Shown piece by piece: positions 15,649-22,686 of a stretch of DNA of 34,795 nucleotides (its first letter is position 1; the number at the start of each line of letters is the position of its first letter). The DNA is taken from the NCBI GenBank assembly GCA_016842005.1, contig JAENYD010000024.1:1-34795 (forward strand), given 5' to 3'. This DNA is from Clostridium thermobutyricum (GTDB lineage Bacteria; Bacillota; Clostridia; Ch29). A program made the translations under genes and the position numbers. Below the pieces are notes generated by a model, which saw nothing but the letters and a program-made list of their open reading frames with translations, was not told the origin of the DNA and ran no database searches.

Positions 15649-17235
15649 TTAAAGGTTATCCGGGTCAATGACAGCATTGCCGGTGGATAGCGTCAAAGAC
15701 CCCGCGGAGGTCAGTATAACCGCATCTAAGCCTCTGGAAAGAGCTATATCAATGCAGGTATTATCTAGGTGTTTTTCAGGCGGGTTTGTGCAGTGGGCGC
15801 CGCAGAGATTCATTATTACCGCATATCCCAGTTTCTCTTTGATGGAGGACAGCGTATCCAGGGCGGCTGTACATCTGTTTTTTTCACAGATGTCCCCTTG
15901 CACCGTGCAGTCAAAGATTACTCTGTCCCTTTCCAGCCCTTCTTTTTTGAGCTTTTCTGCCAGGTGCCCGGCTGTTTCAAGGCGTTCATGCGCTGTTAAG
16001 AGGGGACCGCTCGGGTCTGCCGTATAAGCTATCACCGATGCCCCGTATTTTTTTATTACCGGTATCAGTACATCAAGTGTATCCGGGTTGCGCTCCACAG
16101 GGTCTATCAGGGGGGTTCCGGGGTATACTCTCAGAGTCCTTTCCAGTATACCGGGGTCTGAACAACCGAATACAAAGGGAGTATCCATATCTTCAGAAAA
16201 GGCATCCACCGGTGCAGATATGCTTTGTCCCTCTTCCGGTTGACGGGAGGTCAGGTTTATGTAAAGCATATCCGCTGTCCCTGTCCTGTTTTGAATATCC
16301 TCACTGCCGGCAATATATACAACGGGCATACCTGTACCTATTCTCACCAGGCGGGTGGGAGATGCGGCATATATACAGTTTCTGCTCCTTATTTCCCTTC
16401 TGACAGGCAGACCTTTAAATCTGGACGACACCATTTCTACATGCGGTGGGGCGGCATTACAGCAACCTCCCAGTACAGCGGCTCCTCCCCGGTACAGCTT
16501 TTCCCATTGGGATATCTGTGCATCCGGTTGCATACCCGACTTTTGGATGTGACAGCACAAACGGGCAATCACCGGGGTTCTTGTATTTTCTGCCAGCAGA
16601 CCCACACACCCGTCAATATCACCGGGATTACTGCAGTCAATGCCTGCTGCATCAGCGCCGAGGGAGGCCAGTATAAAGGCGGCGGCCTCAGGGTGGGTAT
16701 TGTCTGTACTACCTGAAGTTTCAGCGGATTTCATCAGGCATGCTGCAGGTATCAGGCAGTTTTCCCTGACTGCCAGAAGGGCTGCCCTAGCTTCCTGAAG
16801 CAGGGTCATATCTTCAATCAATATCAAATCTACCGGAAATTTGTTGATTATCCTTGCCTGATCCCGGAACTGGCCATAATACCAGTCGAAGTCTTTATCG
16901 GTTTCCCCGGTGGGTCCCATGGAGTAAGCCACCAGGACTTTTGCCTGGGCTGCCTTAATACCGTTGAATATGGCTGTTGTGATTATCTGTTCCTGGTAAT
17001 CTTCCAGGTGATGACGGGAGAGGCTGGTACGGCTGCACCCGTAGGAATTGCAGCATATGAGGGATGCCCCCGCTTTTATATACTTGCGGTGAATATCCAC
17101 TATCAGTTCTGGTTTTTCCAGATTTAACAGTTCGGGACATTTATTCTGCAGGGGATATCCCATTGCCAGAAATGACCTGACGGGACCATCGGTAATCAGC
17201 ATTTTCCCTCTGTTCAGAGTATCAATAAAGTTCAT
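15649..17235 (-). CDS. MetH-like zinc methyltransferase: homocysteine-binding domain plus pterin-binding-like domain
   Basis: A 528-aa protein. Residues about 10-275 are a homocysteine S-methyltransferase (Hcy-binding) domain with all three zinc cysteines: GIDC at 198-201 and GGCC at 256-259. The C-terminal half (about 285-528) resembles the pterin-binding barrel of MetH or corrinoid methyltransferases: LIDPVERNPDTLDVLI, IKKYGASVIAYTADPSGP, RDRVIFDCTV and a final segment like GLDAVILTSAG. The cobalamin-binding and reactivation domains of MetH are absent, so it would need a separate corrinoid protein or a different methyl donor. The AGGAGG site 8 nt before ATG 17235 fixes the start. It is the first gene of a three-gene operon with a metallophosphoesterase and an unknown protein. 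Confidence 0.85.
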   Translation of the reverse strand: MNFIDTLNRGKMLITDGPVRSFLAMGYPLQNKCPELLNLEKPELIVDIHRKYIKAGASLICCNSYGCSRTSLSRHHLEDYQEQIITTAIFNGIKAAQAKVLVAYSMGPTGETDKDFDWYYGQFRDQARIINKFPVDLILIEDMTLLQEARAALLAVRENCLIPAACLMKSAETSGSTDNTHPEAAAFILASLGADAAGIDCSNPGDIDGCVGLLAENTRTPVIARLCCHIQKSGMQPDAQISQWEKLYRGGAAVLGGCCNAAPPHVEMVSSRFKGLPVRREIRSRNCIYAASPTRLVRIGTGMPVVYIAGSEDIQNRTGTADMLYINLTSRQPEEGQSISAPVDAFSEDMDTPFVFGCSDPGILERTLRVYPGTPLIDPVERNPDTLDVLIPVIKKYGASVIAYTADPSGPLLTAHERLETAGHLAEKLKKEGLERDRVIFDCTVQGDICEKNRCTAALDTLSSIKEKLGYAVIMNLCGAHCTNPPEKHLDNTCIDIALSRGLDAVILTSAGSLTLSTGNAVIDPDNL

Positions 17236-17351
17236 TTCTTAGTCCTCCTGAAAAAAGTATCTGTTAATATATTTATGTGATAGATTACCATATTGAGAAG
17301 ACCTTTTCAGGGATTCCCGGGCTGAGATTTGCAGAATGCCGCTTTAAGGTA

Positions 17352-17379
17352 TTTACCAGCGGGAAATTAGTGGTATAAT
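17352..17379 (+). promoter_or_regulatory. Promoter of the FmdB-type gene
   Basis: TTTACC (17352-17357), a 16-bp spacer and perfect TATAAT (17374-17379). The leader is about 60 nt. Confidence 0.6.
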
Positions 17380-17443
17380 AATATATATACCCCCCCTGCC
17401 TATAAGGGGAATAAACCGGTGTCTTAGGAAAGAGGTGAATTTG

Positions 17444-17638
17444 ATGCCTGTATATGAATACCAATGTGAGGAATGCGGCAAGACCTTTGAGGTACTTACC
17501 AAAGTGTCCAGAATGGATGATGAGAAAGAATGTCCTGACTGCGGCAGTACCAAGGTAAAAAGGGTTTTTTCGGTCTTCGGGGTAAAAGGAGGCTGCGGGG
17601 GTTGTACATCAAAGACATCCTCCTGCGGATCAGGGTGA
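17444..17638 (+). CDS. FmdB-family small zinc-ribbon protein
   Basis: A 64-aa cytoplasmic protein with a zinc ribbon. CEECGKTF and CPDCGST give a C-x2-C...C-x2-C site typical of the FmdB/putative regulatory protein family. The Gly/Cys-rich tail GGCGGCTSKTSSCGSG is also characteristic. Function is unknown; the FmdB name comes from a formamidase-locus protein in Methylophilus. The ATG at 17444 follows GAGGTG with 6-nt spacing, whereas the GTG at 17435 overlaps that site. Monocistronic between a promoter and two terminators. Confidence 0.92.
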   Translation: MPVYEYQCEECGKTFEVLTKVSRMDDEKECPDCGSTKVKRVFSVFGVKGGCGGCTSKTSSCGSG

Positions 17639-17672
17639 GGAGTATAGCGGTCCTGGATCCAGGGCAGAGATA

Positions 17673-17704
17673 GGGGCGGTCTTTCTATAGACCGCCCCGG
17701 TTTG
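17673..17704 (+). terminator. Terminator hairpin after the FmdB gene
   Basis: GGGGCGGTCT (17673-17682), loop TTCTAT, AGACCGCCCC (17689-17698), then GGTTTG. The T-run is weak, so termination may rely on the second hairpin downstream. Confidence 0.6.
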
Positions 17705-17711
17705 CAGACAG

Positions 17712-17747
17712 ACGCCGTTTCTGAAAATAGGGAAAGGGCGTTTTTTT
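17712..17747 (+). terminator. Second terminator downstream of the FmdB gene
   Basis: ACGCC (17712-17716) pairs with GGCGT (17737-17741), with an inner TTTC/GAAA stem, followed by a T7 run. Together with the preceding hairpin this is a tandem terminator. Confidence 0.75.
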
Positions 17748-17893
17748 ATTGTAGTGTTTTGCATTTTGTTATAATTGATTATAGGAATACAATATTTATG
17801 GGACTTTTGATAAAATGTAATAAATAAAGATTTAGTACCGGATACATGGCTAAGCAGGTGTTAAGAGAATATAAGCGGGAGGAATTTGTTATA

Positions 17894-18127
17894 ATGGGGT
17901 ATTTTCTTATTGCGTTTTCAGCATTGATTATTTCTTTATTTATTTCTCTGGTTGTATTTCTTCTTGCAGCATATTTTAAAATGAAATCAAACCAGGCAGG
18001 ACATTCGGAGATGGATTTTTTCGATTATATCCAGAATACATCAAAAAGGATATTTCATACAGTCTTTATAATTTTATTCGTGTTGATCAATGGTGTGCTG
18101 ATGGCTTTTTATAGTTTTGGTACATAG
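17894..18127 (+). CDS. Small membrane protein upstream of SatD
   Basis: A 77-aa protein with two hydrophobic helices (YFLIAFSALIISLFISLVV and FHTVFIILFVLINGVLMAF) separated by a polar loop with an acidic patch. It is not recognised. The ATG at 17894 has GGGAGG about 11 nt upstream, while the in-frame ATG at 17846 has no ribosome site. It lies 33 bp before satD and may be co-transcribed. The spacing and lack of a known family leave some doubt about the coding call. Confidence 0.55.
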   Translation: MGYFLIAFSALIISLFISLVVFLLAAYFKMKSNQAGHSEMDFFDYIQNTSKRIFHTVFIILFVLINGVLMAFYSFGT

Positions 18128-18160
18128 AGATTAAATAATAGGTGTAAAGGGGTATTGATA

Positions 18161-18805
18161 ATGAAATACTGCGCAATCATTGGAGATATTGTGGGGTCCC
18201 GGACTTTACCCAACAGAGCATCGGTTCAGGTCAGGTTCAAAAAGGCAATTGACCAAATCAATAAAAAATACAGGAGATTCATTGCATCAAGCTTCACCGT
18301 TACACTGGGGGATGAGTTCCAGGGCCTGTTATATGACCCCTCTGCCAGTTATGGGATCATTAAGAGTATGAAAGAAGAAATACTTCCTGTTGAACTGGTC
18401 TTTGGCGTGGGTATAGGAGAAATGACCACCGGGTTTGATGAGAGTATATCCATAGGCTCCGATGGGCCTGCATATCACTATGCCAGACAAATGGTCATGC
18501 GGGCAAAAAAGAAAAAGCCTTCCATCTGCTATTTTTCAGCCTCGCCGGAAGACGGGATTATAAATGCATTGGTGTATTTTATTGAATCCTGTACCAATAA
18601 ACAGACGGCCCGACAGAGAGAAGTCATTAAACTTTATGAACAAGGTTTTTCCCAGGAACGGATTGCAAAACAGCTGGGTATTAAACAGCCCAGCGTATCC
18701 AATATCATTGATAAAGGCTTTTATCACGAGATAAAAAACGCAGAAGAACAAATAGTTGATTTTTTAAGGAGCAGGTATAATTGCCCGGATAATAACCAAG
18801 GATAG
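18161..18805 (+). CDS. satD: SatD-family protein with C-terminal helix-turn-helix
   Basis: A 214-aa cytoplasmic protein. The SatD core shows the N-terminal GDIVGSRTLPNR and the TLGDEFQGLL segments that define the family (PF16264). After a linker there is an HTH of sigma/LuxR type (SQERIAKQLGIKQPSVSNII). satD was first described in Streptococcus mutans as part of an acid-stress operon; biochemical role unknown. The ATG at 18161 follows AAGGGG with 8-nt spacing; the TTG at 18155 overlaps that site. It is followed by a DUF3307 protein gene across a remarkable inverted repeat. SatD/DUF3307 pairs are frequent in Firmicutes, suggesting one functional unit. Confidence 0.88.
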   Translation: MKYCAIIGDIVGSRTLPNRASVQVRFKKAIDQINKKYRRFIASSFTVTLGDEFQGLLYDPSASYGIIKSMKEEILPVELVFGVGIGEMTTGFDESISIGSDGPAYHYARQMVMRAKKKKPSICYFSASPEDGIINALVYFIESCTNKQTARQREVIKLYEQGFSQERIAKQLGIKQPSVSNIIDKGFYHEIKNAEEQIVDFLRSRYNCPDNNQG

Positions 18806-18815
18806 CTTCTACAAT

Positions 18816-18876
18816 CTATATCCATATATATAGGTTATTGAGCCTATATATATGGATATAGGTTCAGTAACCTATA
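18816..18876 (+). promoter_or_regulatory. Alternative hairpins between satD and the DUF3307 gene
   Basis: A perfect 19-bp inverted repeat (arms 18816-18834 and 18843-18861, loop TTATTGAG) overlaps a second hairpin TATAGGTT-CAGT-AACCTATA (18857-18876). A third pairing, GGTTATTGAGCC (18833-18844) with GGTTCAGTAACC (18861-18872), has 12 bp with two G-U pairs and excludes both. The second hairpin abuts the AGGGGG ribosome site of the next gene, so translational switching is plausible. No T-run is present. Confidence 0.7.
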
Positions 18877-18889
18877 GGGGGTAAATGTA

Positions 18890-19813
18890 TTGGACAATCT
18901 TGTTATAAGTTTATTCCTTCTGACCCACGTAATAACCGACTTCTGGATTCAGGACGATACACTGACCGGGAACAAAAGAAAGGGCAACAGGTATCAGGTA
19001 ATACATGCACTGCATTTCTTTCTGATTACTCTTTTATTAATGATGTATTTTTTCGGTTTCAAGCTATTACCCCATATATTTATATTATCCATTCTTCATT
19101 TTGCCATTGACAAACTGAAAATAAGTCTGGAGATGCAATCAGTTAAGACCACGTCACCGTTACTCCGGATATTTGACCGCATATTTCAGCGTTCCTGCAT
19201 GTACAAGTCAATATTACTGTTTATGCTGGACCAGCTCTTACATATAGCAAGCATCCTGCTTATGTCATTCCATATACCGGATTTGCAGTTCACAGCGCTG
19301 CACAGGACAATAGCCGACTATCTGACAGGGCAATTCAGTTTCCTGGGAGCTTTGAACAGTGATATGGGAGCCTATGCCGTTCTTGTGCTCACAGGCTACA
19401 TATTCATAATAAACGGAGGGACAGTTATAACCAAAAAGGTCTTGGCGCTCCCGGATGAATTGGGGGTCATGAAGGTATCCGTTAACCCCGAACTGAAACC
19501 TGCCCATGCAGAGCAAGCCGCAGCTTACGATACGTACGACAGTGAAACCTCTGTCCGGGATAACGGGAGAAGAGACGGGGAAGTAATCGGTATTCTTGAA
19601 AGAATAATAGTCCTTACGCTGGTGATTATCGGTCAGTATCAGGCCATAGCCTTTGTTGTCGCCGCCAAGTCCATAGCACGGTTTAAGGAATTTGACAAAA
19701 AGAGTGACGGGAAGAACTTCGCCGATTATTATCTGGAAGGAACCCTGGCAAGCATAGGGGTGGCAATAATCACCGGAATATTGCTGGGGACAGCCAGAAA
19801 GCTCCTTTTGTAA
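18890..19813 (+). CDS. DUF3307-family membrane protein
   Basis: A 307-aa membrane protein with about seven helices. The N-terminal LFLLTHVITDFWIQDD matches the HxxxDFxxQ signature of DUF3307 proteins, followed by the conserved region HFAIDKLKI. A central hydrophilic stretch near residues 190-235 has no predicted helix. The C-terminal half (LTLVIIGQYQAIAFVVAAKS, FADYYLEGTLASIGVAIITG) matches longer family members. The TTG start at 18890 has AGGGGG 8 nt upstream. It is placed downstream of satD and the overlapping hairpins, so its expression may depend on the alternative leader structures. Function unknown. Confidence 0.88.
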   Translation: MDNLVISLFLLTHVITDFWIQDDTLTGNKRKGNRYQVIHALHFFLITLLLMMYFFGFKLLPHIFILSILHFAIDKLKISLEMQSVKTTSPLLRIFDRIFQRSCMYKSILLFMLDQLLHIASILLMSFHIPDLQFTALHRTIADYLTGQFSFLGALNSDMGAYAVLVLTGYIFIINGGTVITKKVLALPDELGVMKVSVNPELKPAHAEQAAAYDTYDSETSVRDNGRRDGEVIGILERIIVLTLVIIGQYQAIAFVVAAKSIARFKEFDKKSDGKNFADYYLEGTLASIGVAIITGILLGTARKLLL

Positions 19814-20026
19814 AACAGGGGGTTTGGCATATAACCTCATTCTGTACGGATTTTATCATACTGTGGGTACAGGACCTGACTGTGCACATATAGTGTGGGG
19901 GTAATGGTACTAAGGACACATAAAACTCTTTTTCTATGCTCTGGTTTAACAAAAAAGTTAAAACAGTGAAAAAGTCATATCATATATTATAAAATTTTGT
20001 AAATAACCGAAAAGGAGGGACAGAAT

Positions 20027-20665
20027 TTGCGCACAAGGCCTTATATGATTTTTACAATAATTATTGCTTTAACTGCAATGATTGTTATTTATGCGTATAA
20101 TCATATTACAATAGAAAAAACAGTGAATTCAAAATCTAATATTACGAGAATATATGAAAAGATACCTTTTTCAGCGGGATACGTTGCAATATGCCGTACA
20201 GATACAGGAACTTTAGTCGATATACCTGACGGTGAAAAGGCAAGGCTGTACCATTCGGAAAATCAGGCGCTGCGGACAATCCACAGTAATGCACTGCCCG
20301 CCGACTGGTCAAGGGCTGCGGGAGTGATTAACGTATCGGTGGGAGAACAGTTGAATTTGGTGAATAATGATTATTATGCTTCGCTGGAGCAGGTTCTGCT
20401 GTGGGATCCGGATGTTATAATAGCCAATGAAACCACCGCAATGAAATATATTCTGGGCAACCCCCAGTGGTCGGGTATCAAAGCTGTGAGAAACAAAAGG
20501 GTCTATCAGCTGCCCCAGGGGATATCACGATGGGGTCATCCGGGTTCGGTTGAAACGCCGTTGGCTATTATGTGGACGGCAAAGACGGTTTATCCGGAAA
20601 AGTTTGAACATATCGACTGGGAAAAAAACAAAGGGCACGGTACTTGCCAAAGAAGAGGCTTATGA
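20027..20665 (+). pseudogene. Degraded ABC-type iron/siderophore substrate-binding protein
   Basis: A 212-codon remnant. It keeps an N-terminal membrane anchor (MIFTIIIALTAMIVIYAYN) and the C-terminal lobe of a periplasmic-binding fold: EQVLLWDPDVIIANE, KAVRNKRVYQLPQGISRWGHPG and MWTAKTVYPEKFEHIDW. The N-terminal lobe, about 130 residues in intact proteins, is missing, because the C-lobe strand GEKARLYHSENQAL follows only about 45 residues after the anchor. The last codons (KGHGTCQRRGL) are foreign to the family, so the 3' end is also broken. A TTG start with GGAGGGA 6 nt upstream is retained. This looks like a gene damaged by an internal deletion and a 3' truncation. Confidence 0.7.
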
Positions 20666-20879
20666 AACGGCGTCAAAACTGGGTGTCCATCTAAGCGAAC
20701 ACGGCGGTACGGGAAGCGGGGTGATAGGAGCTTTGGCCGGAGCCGGTCTGAGGCTTGGCGGCAATGACGGGCGCATTAAGGGCAAGTATTTTGTTGATGC
20801 ACAAAATGAAGTGATGACGGTGGAAGAAATCCTGTGCCGGACAAATATCCGGGAGGTAAGTATACTTCTTCATTTATAA
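20636..20879 (+). pseudogene. Fragment of an unidentified gene, fused behind the binding-protein remnant
   Basis: From about 20636 the sequence switches to a different open frame with a gene-like, conserved-looking peptide: KEEAYETASKLGVHLSEHGG, then GSGVIGALAGAGLRLGGNDG, then VEEILCRTNI. The glycine-rich GVIGAL...GNDGR run is suggestive of the C-terminal part of a larger enzyme; it recalls TiaS-like proteins from memory only. No start codon or ribosome site precedes it, so it is not a functional gene here. Its last codons pass through the 20-bp repeat shared with 25.77 kb. Confidence 0.5.
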
Positions 20880-21129
20880 GTCCTCTTAATCTTTCACTGA
20901 CTTCATCAATTGTGTAGGTCTTTGCACCGTTAATTCTCTGCATTTCCGCATCCAATAGTTTTTCACGGAGGTCCAGCATTTCTTCCCTGTGGGAATAGGC
21001 TTCTATGCTCATAACGACCAGGTCGCCTTCGCCGTTTTTTGTAAGAAATACAGGTTCCATTTTTTCCTTGCAATAGGTGGATATCTCGTTGTAATCGTTC
21101 CTGAGAGAAGTTGATGGTTTTATCATCAT
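20776..21129 (-). CDS. Orphan Phd/YefM-family antitoxin with aberrant C-terminus
   Basis: A 117-aa open frame whose first ~87 residues are a Phd/YefM antitoxin: MMIKPSTSLRNDYNEISTYC, FLTKNGEGDLVVMSIEAYS, LREKLLDAEMQRINGAKTYT and EVSERLRGLI. The DNA-binding N-terminal domain is complete. From about residue 88 (VYLPPGYLSG onward) the protein reads antisense through the repeat and the fused gene fragment, so the native C-terminus has been replaced. The start ATG at 21129 follows AAGGGTGA. No toxin gene is adjacent. In the right-hand repeat at 25.77 kb the same frame reads PGYLSGLEYYR and stops, so a related segment occurs there. Confidence 0.8.
   Translation of the reverse strand: MMIKPSTSLRNDYNEISTYCKEKMEPVFLTKNGEGDLVVMSIEAYSHREEMLDLREKLLDAEMQRINGAKTYTIDEVSERLRGLINEEVYLPPGYLSGTGFLPPSSLHFVHQQNTCP
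20836..20855. repeat. 20-bp direct repeat, left copy
   Basis: The 20-mer starting GCCGGACAAATATCC is identical at 25772-25791 (25 bp with one mismatch if extended through TAAG). It contains the dyad CCGGA-N6-TCCGG. It marks a junction between the unknown gene fragment and the antitoxin region. Confidence 0.8.
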
Positions 21130-21200
21130 TGGAATTCACCCTTTATGTGCGTATTCTATACATATTATATCAATATTATATGCACGTTACAAGGACTCAT

Positions 21201-21301
21201 TCATGAACCCCATAAAGCCGATTAATGTCTGTCTATAAAGAGAAGCAGCCTTTTCAGGCTGCCTCTATGGATTAAACCAGTTTGACAAGATGATATACCT
21301 T
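21201..21301. repeat. Duplicated tyrS 3' end and downstream hairpin, left copy
   Basis: A 101-bp segment with 94 matches to 25865-25965. It includes the last nine codons of tyrS (KVYHLVKLV), the stop codon, the GCAGCC/GGCTGC hairpin and about 40 bp beyond. This copy is not connected to a tyrS gene, so it is a vestige of an insertion or duplication. Mismatches are spread evenly, indicating an old event. Confidence 0.85.
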
Positions 21302-21347
21302 GCGGGATACCCTATCCGCAATTTGTGCTATATATTCCCTGCTCAAT

Positions 21348-21462
21348 AAGTTCAAGGATACCTTGCCGTTACCGTTACGCTTCTTTGTGGACGGAAACCC
21401 GATCCATCTCCTGGCGCAGCACTTCTTTGCCCAGCATAACATTAATTTTGGTTCAACGTTGA
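21348..21462 (+). pseudogene. Probable DDE transposase fragment
   Basis: In one plus-strand frame, the peptide LPLPLRFFVDGNPIHLLAQH and the continuation FFAQHNINF resemble the core DGNP..LA..FF segment of Clostridial DDE-type transposases. The frame runs for about 70 codons without a start site or the rest of the enzyme. It lies against the tyrS duplication and may mark how this region was rearranged. Recognition is from memory of the motif. Confidence 0.35.
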
Positions 21463-21506
21463 ATTTTGTGGTCAAGAGATTTTTATCATGTAATTATTGC
21501 CAGTGG

Positions 21507-21600
21507 CTTTTGTGAAAATCAATATTTATAAGGGTTTCATAAAGCCATATGGTATAATTTACATATCAAAAATTTATTGACACCCCATTTTTCACAAAAG
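21507..21600. repeat. 12-bp inverted repeat, possible IS remnant ends
   Basis: CTTTTGTGAAAA (21507-21518) and TTTTCACAAAAG (21589-21600) are perfect inverted copies 70 bp apart. They lie just after the transposase-like fragment. They could be remnant terminal repeats or an operator. No coding region lies between them. Confidence 0.4.
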
Positions 21601-21690
21601 TCGTTGATGAACCAATTTTTTTTATAATAGAAACGTAATCAAATGGTGTTTTGGCACCAAACTTACCAGCACAATACGTAGATCAAGGTT

Positions 21691-21720
21691 TTGACGGATA
21701 ATATACTCAACTGGTAAAAT
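21691..21720 (+). promoter_or_regulatory. Promoter of the PHP phosphatase gene
   Basis: TTGACG (21691-21696), 18-bp spacer, TAAAAT (21715-21720). The spacing is one over optimum but both boxes are close to consensus. The ribosome site GAAGGACGGTGG lies downstream. No CIRCE element is visible here, unlike the convergent ino1 operon. Confidence 0.55.
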
Positions 21721-21780
21721 CGGTGCTAAGGTACTGCTGGCGGGGCAAAAACTAAAAATAAAAGAAGGACGGTGGAACTG

Positions 21781-22668
21781 ATGAAATCTGTAAGGACCGA
21801 TTATCACGTACATCCGGACTATTCCATAGATGCCTTTCCGGTAAAAATAAGGGATTATTGTCACCGGGCGTTGGAATTAGGACTTATGGAGATTTGTTTC
21901 ACAACCCATTTAGAACTTGATCCCGTACGACGGGAAATGGATAATTTCGTTTTTTTTAAGGGGAAAAAGCATCCGGTTCACGACCTGACCTGGCTAGACG
22001 CTTATTTTAACGAAATTACCCGGGCACAGGAAGAATTTGAGGCGGAAGGTCTCAAAGTAAAGGCCGGCATTGAGGTCGGGTACGACCGGGGGCTGGAAAA
22101 AGATGTTGAAAAAATCGTTGAGGAGTATCCCTTTGATTTCGTACTGGGAGCTATCCACTGCCTTAACCACATTGCTATTTCTTCTATGAAAGAAAGCCCA
22201 CGCTATTTCAGTTCCAAAAGTTGCGCCGAAATACGCGACGATTACTTTACAACCTTGGAAGAGGCAGTGAAAAGCGGGCTTTTTGATTGCATAGCTCATG
22301 TTGATCTTTACCGACGGTATGGCATTAAACATTACGGTCCTGAGATCTTAACCATTCACCGGGGTGCTATAGAACCGGTTTTTAAAGAAATGGCGCGCAA
22401 GGGAATGGGTCTGGAAATCAATACCTCAAGCTGCCGCCGGGGATTGAAGGAATTTCACCCTTCTCCAGAAATAATTTCTTTGGCGGTGGAAGCAGGTATC
22501 AAAATTTTTACTATTGGCTCTGACGCACATTCCCTTGACGACTTGGGGGACCACATCCAAGATGCTCTGGATCTTCTGGAAGATTTTAATCTCTGCAACC
22601 ATGTTTTCACCCGGAGGTGCGCCGTTCCGTGCCTTTACAAAGCTATCGGTCAGAAAGCCGACCGATAG
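21781..22668 (+). CDS. PHP-domain phosphatase (histidinol-phosphatase-like), candidate inositol-phosphate phosphatase
   Basis: A 295-aa PHP-family metal-dependent phosphoesterase. Metal-site motifs are DYHVHPDYS (HxH), TTHLELD, EVGYD, GAIHCLNH, IAHVDLYRRY and GSDAHS, all intact. Family members hydrolyse histidinol phosphate and other small phosphates. No histidine genes lie nearby; it is convergent with the ino1-IPCT/DIPPS operon with only 18 bp between stops. That context makes inositol-1-phosphate or di-myo-inositol-phosphate-phosphate possible substrates, which is inference. The ATG at 21781 follows GGTGGA; a GTG at 21772 is an alternative. It has its own promoter and is not part of the convergent transcript. 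Confidence 0.82.
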   Translation: MKSVRTDYHVHPDYSIDAFPVKIRDYCHRALELGLMEICFTTHLELDPVRREMDNFVFFKGKKHPVHDLTWLDAYFNEITRAQEEFEAEGLKVKAGIEVGYDRGLEKDVEKIVEEYPFDFVLGAIHCLNHIAISSMKESPRYFSSKSCAEIRDDYFTTLEEAVKSGLFDCIAHVDLYRRYGIKHYGPEILTIHRGAIEPVFKEMARKGMGLEINTSSCRRGLKEFHPSPEIISLAVEAGIKIFTIGSDAHSLDDLGDHIQDALDLLEDFNLCNHVFTRRCAVPCLYKAIGQKADR

Positions 22669-22686
22669 CAGGCGAAATCGGCAGCT

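Noticed and set aside
21272-21475. 67-codon minus-strand frame ending in KVYHLVKLV
   Set aside because: Only the last nine codons match TyrS. The rest is antisense to the transposase-like segment, so it is a duplication scar and not a gene.
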